NCBI GenBank assembly: GCA_003650975.1 | Contig: QMSU01000011.1 | Location: forward strand, 1-13,321 | Reading direction: 5' to 3' | Length of the DNA stretch: 13,321 nt | Origin: Thermoplasmata archaeon | Lineage (GTDB): Archaea; Thermoplasmatota; E2; UBA202; JdFR-43 | Part shown: positions 7,070-13,321 of the stretch, one piece after another | Position numbering within the stretch: the first letter of the stretch is position 1 | Layout of the letters: every line of letters starts with the position of its first letter | The notes under the pieces: model-generated | Told to the model about the DNA's origin: nothing | Databases searched by the model: none | The model's input: only the letters and a program-made list of their open reading frames with translations | Translations under genes and position numbers: made by a program

Positions 7070-9886
7070 GTGAAGGAAATCATCATCCGTGGTGCCCGGG
7101 AACACAACCTCAAAAACATCGATGTGAGGATTCCCAGAGAGAAATTCATTGTGATATCAGGCATCTCCGGTTCCGGGAAATCCACACTCGCCTTCGATAC
7201 ACTCTATGCGGAGGGGCAGCGACGGTATGTGGAATCGCTTTCCGCATACGCACGGCAGTTTCTGGGGCTGATGCACAAACCAGATGTTGATGCAATAGAG
7301 GGGCTCTCGCCAGCTATCTCCATTGAGCAGAAAACCACCAGCCGGAATCCCCGGAGCACCGTGGGCACCATCACGGAGATTTATGACTACCTCCGCCTCC
7401 TCTTTGCGCGAATCGGTGTCCCCCACTGCCCGGAGCACCACATACCCATTGAATCCCAGTCTCCCCAGCAGATTGCCGAACGCATAGCGGAGGAGCATTC
7501 CTCCATGGTAACCATCCTTTCACCGCTGGTGCGTCAGAGGAAGGGAACCTATGAGCAGCTGTTCCAGAACCTTCACGCGCAGGGCTACACACGGGTGAGG
7601 GTGGATGGAGTCATGTACCGCACCCACGAGGAAATCTCACTTGAACGATACAAAAAACACGACATTGAGGTGGTCATCGACCGGCTTGATGTGGGTGACT
7701 TCTCGCGGCTCGTGGAGGCATGCGAAAACGCACTCAAAAATGCGGACGGCCTGCTCATTGTGGTTGACCGGGATGGCACCGAATCCATTTATTCCTCCAA
7801 AATGGCCTGCCCGCAGTGCGGCATGATATTTGAGGAACTTCAGCCGCGGATGTTCTCCTTCAACAGCCCCCTGGGTGCCTGTGAGGAGTGTCACGGTCTG
7901 GGAATCAAAATGGAATTTGACCCTGACCTCATCATCCCCGACAAAACCAAATGCATTGCCGACGGCGCCATTGCCCTGTACAGAACCGTGCGGGACAGCT
8001 GGCGAACCCACTATCTTGGCGGCGTGGCGAAGCACTTTGGCTTCGACATATTCACACCCATAGAGGATCTCACGGAACGGCAATATCACGCACTCATGTA
8101 CGGCTCGGATGAGAAAATCACCTTCGACATCACCATGAAAAACGGTGAGGCCCACTGGTCACACCGGGGCACGTGGGAGGGGCTCATCCCCCAGGCAGAG
8201 CGGCTGTACAAGCAGACGGAATCCGATTACCGAAGGAGAGACATGGAGAAGTTCATGCGGATATCAGCCTGTCCCTCGTGCCAGGGAAAACGGCTGAAAC
8301 AGAAGGTGCTGGCGGTGAAAATAGCAGGGAAATCAATAATCGACATCACCGACATGTCAATACGGGAATGCATATCCTTCTTCTCCCGCCTTGCGCTTTC
8401 CGAGAGGGAGCAGAAAATTGCACGGCAGATACTCAAGGAGATACGCGAGCGACTCGATTTTCTGGACCGTGTGGGACTCGGCTATCTCACCCTTTCAAGG
8501 AGTGCCGGCACCCTCTCCGGCGGGGAGGCGCAACGCATACGCCTTGCGACGCAGATTGGCTCCAATCTCATGGGTGTGCTGTACGTGCTGGACGAACCCT
8601 CCATAGGCCTCCACCAGCGTGACAACAAAAAACTCATATCCACCCTTCACCGGCTGAGGGACATGGGAAACACCCTTATTGTTGTGGAGCACGATGAGGA
8701 AACCATAATGAGTGCCGATTATGTCATTGACATGGGTCCCGGTGCCGGCATCCACGGTGGGGAAATCATCGCTGAAGGTACGCCTGAGGAGATAGCAAAA
8801 AACCCCCGCTCCCTTACCGGACAGTATCTCTCCAAAAAACTGAAGATAGAGGTGCCAAAGAGACGAAGAACATCATCACGTTACATCCGGATAAGGGGAT
8901 GCAGGGAGCACAACCTCAAGAATATCACCGTCAACATCCCCATGGGTGTGCTCACCGCCATAACCGGTGTTTCGGGAAGCGGAAAATCAACGCTGGTGCA
9001 CGAGATTCTCTACAAGGGCCTCATGAAAACGCTCCACGGCTCGCGGGTGAATCCAGGAGACCACGATGCCATAGAATGCGACGGGAGAATTGACAAGGTC
9101 ATCATCATCGATCAGAGTCCCATAGGGAAAACACCGCGGAGCAATCCCGCCACCTACACAAAGGTCTTCGATGACATACGAAAGATATTTGCTCAGACCA
9201 CCGAGGCACGACTGCGGGGGTACAAACCGGGAAGATTCTCCTTCAACGTGAAGGGTGGAAGGTGCGAAACGTGCCGGGGTGACGGCCTCATCAAGATAGA
9301 AATGCACTTTTTGCCCGACATCTATATTGAGTGCGAGGCGTGCAGGGGGAAGCGCTACAACCGCGAGACTCTGGAGGTCACCTATAAGGGAAAAACCATC
9401 GCGGATGTGCTGGACATGAGCGTGGAGGAGGCACTGGAATTTTTCAGAAATATCCCCGCAATAAGGCGGAAACTCTCCACCCTTTCGAAGGTTGGCCTCG
9501 ACTACATCAAACTCGGCCAGAGTTCCACCACCCTCTCCGGCGGGGAGGCACAGCGGATAAAACTCACGAGAGAGCTTTCCAAAAAGAGCACCGGAAGAAC
9601 CCTCTACCTGCTGGACGAGCCCACCACCGGCCTCCACTTCCACGATGTCAAAAAACTCATAGAGGTGCTCAACACCCTGGTGGATCGTGGAAACACGGTG
9701 GTCATCATAGAGCACAACATGGAGGTCATCAAATCAGCCGACCACATCATCGACCTGGGTCCCGAGGGAGGCGACGAGGGCGGCACCGTGGTGGCGGAGG
9801 GAACTCCCGAAGAGGTGGCAAAAAATCCCAAAAGTTACACCGGCATCTTTCTGAAGCGGGTGCTTTCCGACGGGGTGGTTCCATGA
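7070..9886 (+). CDS. uvrA: UvrA, excinuclease ABC damage-recognition ATPase
   Basis: UvrA dimers scan DNA for bulky lesions and load UvrB. The 938-residue protein has the full twin-ABC layout. Repeat one has Walker [10 protein letters not shown] (31-39, K37), a first zinc module (C247, C250, C271, C274), a further CPSC pair (401-404), signature LSGGEAQR (482-489) and Walker B LDEPS (D508, E509). Repeat two has Walker [10 protein letters not shown] (633-641, K639), the C-terminal zinc module (C732, C735, C755, C758), signature LSGGEAQR (822-829) and Walker B LDEPT (D849, E850). Start: GTG 7070 gives [17 protein letters not shown], aligning with the usual UvrA N-terminus, and sits where transcription should begin. 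GTG 7049 would add seven residues without support. The stop overlaps the uvrC start (ATGA, 9883-9886), so translation is coupled. All catalytic residues are intact. Confidence 0.97.
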   Translation: MKEIIIRGAREHNLKNIDVRIPREKFIVISGISGSGKSTLAFDTLYAEGQRRYVESLSAYARQFLGLMHKPDVDAIEGLSPAISIEQKTTSRNPRSTVGTITEIYDYLRLLFARIGVPHCPEHHIPIESQSPQQIAERIAEEHSSMVTILSPLVRQRKGTYEQLFQNLHAQGYTRVRVDGVMYRTHEEISLERYKKHDIEVVIDRLDVGDFSRLVEACENALKNADGLLIVVDRDGTESIYSSKMACPQCGMIFEELQPRMFSFNSPLGACEECHGLGIKMEFDPDLIIPDKTKCIADGAIALYRTVRDSWRTHYLGGVAKHFGFDIFTPIEDLTERQYHALMYGSDEKITFDITMKNGEAHWSHRGTWEGLIPQAERLYKQTESDYRRRDMEKFMRISACPSCQGKRLKQKVLAVKIAGKSIIDITDMSIRECISFFSRLALSEREQKIARQILKEIRERLDFLDRVGLGYLTLSRSAGTLSGGEAQRIRLATQIGSNLMGVLYVLDEPSIGLHQRDNKKLISTLHRLRDMGNTLIVVEHDEETIMSADYVIDMGPGAGIHGGEIIAEGTPEEIAKNPRSLTGQYLSKKLKIEVPKRRRTSSRYIRIRGCREHNLKNITVNIPMGVLTAITGVSGSGKSTLVHEILYKGLMKTLHGSRVNPGDHDAIECDGRIDKVIIIDQSPIGKTPRSNPATYTKVFDDIRKIFAQTTEARLRGYKPGRFSFNVKGGRCETCRGDGLIKIEMHFLPDIYIECEACRGKRYNRETLEVTYKGKTIADVLDMSVEEALEFFRNIPAIRRKLSTLSKVGLDYIKLGQSSTTLSGGEAQRIKLTRELSKKSTGRTLYLLDEPTTGLHFHDVKKLIEVLNTLVDRGNTVVIIEHNMEVIKSADHIIDLGPEGGDEGGTVVAEGTPEEVAKNPKSYTGIFLKRVLSDGVVP

Positions 9887-11433
9887 TTGAAACAGACACC
9901 CTTCCCTCCTGCCCGGGATGCTACCTTTTCAGAGATGCCTCTGATGTTATTATCTATGTGGGAAAGGCAAAGGACATACGAAAAAGGGTGAAGAGCTATT
10001 TTCAGCACACAATTGAAGATCCGAAGACACGGGCCATGCTCAGTCATGTTGCCCGCGTGGAGGTGATTGTCACCGACAGCGAAACGGAGGCACTGATACT
10101 GGAGAACACCCTCATCAAAACACACCAGCCAAAATACAACATTCGCCTTAAGGATGCCAAATCATATGCCCACATCCGCCTCACCGATGAGGATTTCCCG
10201 CGACTTGTCATCGCACGGAGAAGGGCGGGTGGCGGAAAATATTTCGGCCCCTTCGTCTCAGCCGAGGAGCGGGACTATGTGCTCCGCTTCCTTCAGAAAA
10301 CCTTTCTTTTAAGAACCTGCAGGAAAATGCCGAAAAAACCGTGCCTGCGCCACCACATCAACCTCTGCTCTGCACCATGCATAGGGAAGGTGACGCGGGA
10401 TGAGTACCGCGAGAACGTGGAGCGGGCGGTGCAGGTGCTTTCGGGTGAAACAGATGAACTGCTTGCACAGATGGAAAAAACCATGAAACGTCTTGCAGAT
10501 GAAAACGAGTTCGAGCGGGCACTCTCCCTTCGCAAACAGATTGCCGCGGTGAGAAAGCTGAGCGAGCGCCAGAAAATGCAGAGGGAGCGAACCTACAACG
10601 AGGATGTGCTCAACTACCGGGTGCACGACAACACCGTGTACCTCATGGTATTCAACATCCACCGGGGGATGCTTGTCAACAAAAACGAATATGTGTTTGA
10701 TTACCGTGATGATTTCCTCGAGGAGTTCATTGTCCGGTATTATGATGAGCATCCTGTTCCTGCAGAACTCATCCTCCCCGTCCCCGCAAGCGATGCCATT
10801 GCGTCCTATCTCACCGGGAAAAGGGGAAAGAGGGTGCGGCTCACCACACCGCAGCGGGGAATGAAAAGGGAGCTGCTTACTCTGGCCCGGAAAAACATTG
10901 ACATCACCTTCTTCGGGAACATGGAAAAGGTTGATGCCCTGAAACGGGCACTCCGTCTCACCGTGAGTCCCTCCATCATTGAATGTTTCGATATCTCGCA
11001 CCTGAGCGGCACCTCTGTGGTGGGCGCGATGGTGAGATTCACCAACGGGATTCCCGATAAAGGAGCCTACCGGAGATTCAGAATAAAAACCGTGGAGGGA
11101 ATCGATGACTGCGCCGCCATCGGGGAGGTGGTGAGGCGCCGCTATGCCCGATTGACGCGGGAGGGAGTCTCCCTTCCAGACCTCATCATCATCGACGGCG
11201 GGAGGGGGCAGCTCAATGCCGCACTGCAGGAACTGCACAACCTTTCGCTCTCCATCCCCATCATTTCCATTGCCAAGCGGGAGGAGGAGATATATGTGCC
11301 GGGGAGGGCCCGTCCGCTCCGCCTCCCGGAAAAGCACCGGGGGCTTCATTATGTGCGGGAAATACGGGACGAGGCCCACAGGTTTGCCCTCTCCTACAAC
11401 CGCCTCCTGAGGAAAAGGGAGGTGATACCATAG
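9883..11433 (+). CDS. uvrC: UvrC, excinuclease ABC nuclease subunit, lacking the (HhH)2 domain
   Basis: UvrC cuts 3' and then 5' of the lesion in the UvrB-DNA complex. The N-terminal GIY-YIG nuclease carries PGCYLF (11-16) and IYVGKAKD (24-31), with R33 or R35 and E74 as likely active-site residues. Four cysteines (C146, C154, C162, C166) match the cysteine-rich region reported to hold an iron-sulfur cluster in E. coli UvrC. A UVR helical hairpin that contacts UvrB follows (about 195-227). The RNase H-like nuclease has D370 in [11 protein letters not shown]438 in [10 protein letters not shown] and H499 in [12 protein letters not shown], the expected DDH triad. The protein stops at residue 516, 17 residues after H499; bacterial UvrC of about 600 residues continues into a tandem helix-hairpin-helix DNA-binding domain that is absent here. 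It starts by ATGA overlap with uvrA, and its TAG overlaps the predicted uvrB start. Confidence 0.96.
   Translation: MIETDTLPSCPGCYLFRDASDVIIYVGKAKDIRKRVKSYFQHTIEDPKTRAMLSHVARVEVIVTDSETEALILENTLIKTHQPKYNIRLKDAKSYAHIRLTDEDFPRLVIARRRAGGGKYFGPFVSAEERDYVLRFLQKTFLLRTCRKMPKKPCLRHHINLCSAPCIGKVTRDEYRENVERAVQVLSGETDELLAQMEKTMKRLADENEFERALSLRKQIAAVRKLSERQKMQRERTYNEDVLNYRVHDNTVYLMVFNIHRGMLVNKNEYVFDYRDDFLEEFIVRYYDEHPVPAELILPVPASDAIASYLTGKRGKRVRLTTPQRGMKRELLTLARKNIDITFFGNMEKVDALKRALRLTVSPSIIECFDISHLSGTSVVGAMVRFTNGIPDKGAYRRFRIKTVEGIDDCAAIGEVVRRRYARLTREGVSLPDLIIIDGGRGQLNAALQELHNLSLSIPIISIAKREEEIYVPGRARPLRLPEKHRGLHYVREIRDEAHRFALSYNRLLRKREVIP
11418..11426 (+). promoter_or_regulatory. Strong Shine-Dalgarno sequence of uvrB
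   Basis: GGAGGTGAT is an exact match to the sequence complementary to the archaeal 16S rRNA 3' end. Measured from the GGAGG core, it ends 7 nt before ATA 11430, an ideal spacing. It lies inside the last codons of uvrC. It decides the uvrB start: no ATG, GTG or TTG in the uvrB frame lies at this distance. Confidence 0.7.
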
Positions 11434-13321
11434 GTGGGTTCAAGCTGGTCACCGACCTTACTCCAAGGGGCTCACAGCCCCAGGCGATAGAAAAACTGGT
11501 GGCGGGCATTGAGAGAAATATGCGATTTCAGACACTTCTCGGAGTGACGGGCTCGGGAAAGACCTTCACCATGGCAAACGTGATAGCCCGGGCGCAGAGG
11601 CCGGCACTTGTGATTGCCCACAACAAAACACTCGCCGCACAGCTCTACAGCGAATTCAAGGAACTGTTTCCGGAGAATCGGGTGGAATACTTTGTCTCCT
11701 ACTATGATTACTACCAGCCGGAGTCCTATCTGCCACAGAGGGACCAGTACATTGAAAAGGATGCGGATATCAATCCCAAAATCGAGCAGATGCGTCTTTC
11801 CGCAACGGCCTCCCTTTCCTCCAGGAGGGATGTCATCATCGTGGCTTCCGTCTCCTGCATCTACAGCGTGGGAGACCCCAGGGATTTCAGGGAGATGGGA
11901 TTTGAGGTGGCGGTGGGGCAGCACATTTCGCGAAGGGAACTGCTCAAAAAACTGATTGACAGCCAGTACGAGCGGAACGATATAAGTCTCCGTCCGGGCA
12001 CCTTCCGGGTGAAGGGGGATACCATTGACATCATTCCGGGATACTACGACCGCATCATCCGCATCGAGATGTTCGGTGACGAGATAGAGCGAATACGGGA
12101 GATGGAACGGCTAACTGGAAACATTACAGATAATTATGATTATTTCTTTTTATTTCCCGCCGCCCACTTTGTCATACCTGAGGAGAGGAGGAAACGGGCC
12201 ATCGAATCCATAAAGCAGGAACTCGAGGAGCGGGTCAGGGAGCTGGATGCATTTTCGGCCCATCGCCTGAGGCAGCGGACACTCTATGACATAGAGATGA
12301 TGGAGGAAACGGGATACTGCAAATCCATCGAGAACTATGCACGGCATTTTGACGGGAGAAAGCCTGGAGAAAAACCCTACTGCCTTCTCGATTACTTCCC
12401 CTCCGATTTCCTCATGTTCATCGATGAGAGTCACCGCACCATTCCCCAGATTCAGGGCATGTATCGCGGCGATTATTCGCGGAAAAAGGCGCTGGTGGAC
12501 TACGGTTTCAGGCTACCCAGCGCCTTCGACAACCGCCCCCTCACCTTTGAAGAATTCGAGGAATATATGCGCCAGGTGATATTTGTATCGGCAACACCAG
12601 GTGACTATGAGCTCAGGAAGTCCCAGCAGGTGGTGGAGCAGATAATCCGACCCACGGGACTTGTGGACCCACGGGTGGAGGTGCGGGGAACCGCAGGGCA
12701 GATGAGAGACCTCATTTCCGAGATACATGAAGTGGTGAAGAGGGGGGAGCGGGCCCTGGTGACCACCCTCACCAAAAAACTTGCAGAGGAACTTTCCGAA
12801 TATCTTGCGGGAAAGCGCATCAGGACACGGTATCTCCATTCCGAGATAGATACCCTTGAACGCACGGAAATCATCCGGCAGCTCCGCCTGGGTGTATTCG
12901 ATGTGCTGGTGGGAATCAACCTCCTCAGAGAGGGAATCGACATTCCGGAAATAGGTTTCATAGGAATATTGGATGCCGACAAGGAGGGATTCCTGCGGGA
13001 TGAACGGAGTCTTATTCAGATAATTGGCAGGGCGGCCCGCAATGCCCGTGCAAAGGTGGTGCTCTATGCCGACACCGTCACCGACTCCATGAGAATGGCG
13101 CTCCGTGAAACGGAGAGAAGAAGGGCCATTCAGATGGAATACAACAGAATGCACAACATTGTCCCCACGAGCATTGTGAAGCCCGTGGGGGAAAAGGTCA
13201 CCGAGGTGACCGATGTCAAACACATCCCGAAGGAGGACATCCCCGCTCTTTTGGTAGAACTTGAGGCAGAAATGAGAAGGGAGGCGGACGCCCTCAATTT
13301 TGAGCGGGCCATTCAGCTGAG
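11430..13321 (+). CDS. uvrB: UvrB, excinuclease ABC damage-verification helicase, 3'-partial; apparent ATA start
   Basis: UvrB receives damaged DNA from UvrA, verifies it by strand separation and recruits UvrC. The 630 residues to the window edge show the whole helicase: the conserved [17 protein letters not shown] entry with its Q motif (4-20), Walker A GVTGSGKT (38-45, K44), the damage-probing beta-hairpin starting [12 protein letters not shown] (91-102), DESH (332-335), LHSEID (469-474), [13 protein letters not shown] (495-507) and QIIGRAARN (530-538). The C-terminal UVR motif has begun ([18 protein letters not shown]) when the window ends; about 30-40 codons are missing. The frame is continuous, with no net shift. 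Conserved sequence begins directly after the uvrC stop, but the only in-frame candidate at the Shine-Dalgarno spacing is ATA 11430 (ATAG overlap with the uvrC TAG). GTG 11499 and ATG 11520 would delete the Q motif. CTG 11445 is a less likely alternative. Confidence 0.93.
   Translation, partial: MGGFKLVTDLTPRGSQPQAIEKLVAGIERNMRFQTLLGVTGSGKTFTMANVIARAQRPALVIAHNKTLAAQLYSEFKELFPENRVEYFVSYYDYYQPESYLPQRDQYIEKDADINPKIEQMRLSATASLSSRRDVIIVASVSCIYSVGDPRDFREMGFEVAVGQHISRRELLKKLIDSQYERNDISLRPGTFRVKGDTIDIIPGYYDRIIRIEMFGDEIERIREMERLTGNITDNYDYFFLFPAAHFVIPEERRKRAIESIKQELEERVRELDAFSAHRLRQRTLYDIEMMEETGYCKSIENYARHFDGRKPGEKPYCLLDYFPSDFLMFIDESHRTIPQIQGMYRGDYSRKKALVDYGFRLPSAFDNRPLTFEEFEEYMRQVIFVSATPGDYELRKSQQVVEQIIRPTGLVDPRVEVRGTAGQMRDLISEIHEVVKRGERALVTTLTKKLAEELSEYLAGKRIRTRYLHSEIDTLERTEIIRQLRLGVFDVLVGINLLREGIDIPEIGFIGILDADKEGFLRDERSLIQIIGRAARNARAKVVLYADTVTDSMRMALRETERRRAIQMEYNRMHNIVPTSIVKPVGEKVTEVTDVKHIPKEDIPALLVELEAEMRREADALNFERAIQL

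Noticed and set aside
8521..9550. Repeated segment CACCCTCTCCGGCGGGGAGG, present at about 8511-8530 and again at 9530-9549
   Set aside because: These are the two ABC signature motifs (LSGGEAQR) of UvrA; the repeat reflects the ancient internal duplication, not a mobile element.
8987..9715. 242-residue open frame on the - strand
   Set aside because: It lies antisense to the second ABC repeat of uvrA, with no start signal or recognised domain.
10309..11379. 356-residue open frame on the - strand
   Set aside because: It lies entirely antisense to uvrC, whose conserved domains are unmistakable; long antisense frames are expected in GC-rich codon usage.
11410..11433. Programmed -1 frameshift joining uvrC to uvrB
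   Set aside because: uvrB is in the -1 frame relative to uvrC and a Shine-Dalgarno sequence precedes the stop, but no slippery heptamer is present. Reinitiation at ATA with ideal spacing is simpler.
1..13321. CRISPR array, insertion sequence, rRNA or riboswitch
   Set aside because: No regularly spaced repeats, transposase motifs, rRNA sequence or recognisable aptamer were seen in the window; the non-coding gaps are all under 200 bases.

Overview
The window is archaeal and most likely euryarchaeal. It carries an MCM replicative helicase, the ribosome-export/biogenesis protein NMD3, the archaeal DUF424 family, archaeal TATA boxes placed about 26 bp before start codons, and a tRNA-Ser gene without an encoded CCA. 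The presence of UvrA, UvrC and UvrB, which archaea are thought to have acquired from bacteria, points to a mesophilic or moderately thermophilic euryarchaeon such as a methanogen or a member of Thermoplasmatota. The sequence alone does not settle the lineage. Most genes are moderately GC-rich (roughly 50-58% by eye). The first 1.15 kb is strikingly AT-rich (about 30-35% GC) and looks foreign or fast-evolving.

Layout. (1) Positions 1-1146: the 3' part of an AT-rich gene of unknown function. Its C-terminal two thirds resembles, by eye, a degenerate MCM-type AAA+ core with lid and winged helix. (2) Positions 1155-5135, + strand: a compact cluster of mcm, DUF424, nmd3 and a HAD phosphatase. The genes overlap or abut (41-nt overlap, 1-nt gap, 23-nt overlap), so they are probably one transcript driven by a TATA box at 1155-1160. 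That mRNA would be leaderless, and a perfect inverted repeat lies between TATA box and start codon. (3) Positions 5238-6694, - strand: lemA then htpX, a two-gene membrane-protein operon convergent with the first cluster. (4) Positions 6873-6955, - strand: tRNA-Ser(GCT). (5) Positions 7041-13321, + strand: a uvrA-uvrC-uvrB operon for nucleotide excision repair, transcribed divergently from the tRNA gene. uvrB runs off the right edge, lacking only about its last 30-40 codons.

How the genes work together. MCM unwinds DNA at forks. NMD3 acts in large-subunit ribosome maturation, and DUF424 is a conserved archaeal companion of unknown role. HtpX and LemA are a recurrent pair in membrane protein quality control. 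UvrA and UvrB find and verify bulky lesions, and UvrC makes the two incisions.

Points most worth a second look: uvrB has no ATG, GTG or TTG at its conserved N-terminus and appears to start at ATA behind a perfect Shine-Dalgarno sequence; UvrC ends right after its nuclease domain and lacks the usual C-terminal (HhH)2 domain; and the AT-rich gene beside mcm may be a catalytically dead MCM relative.
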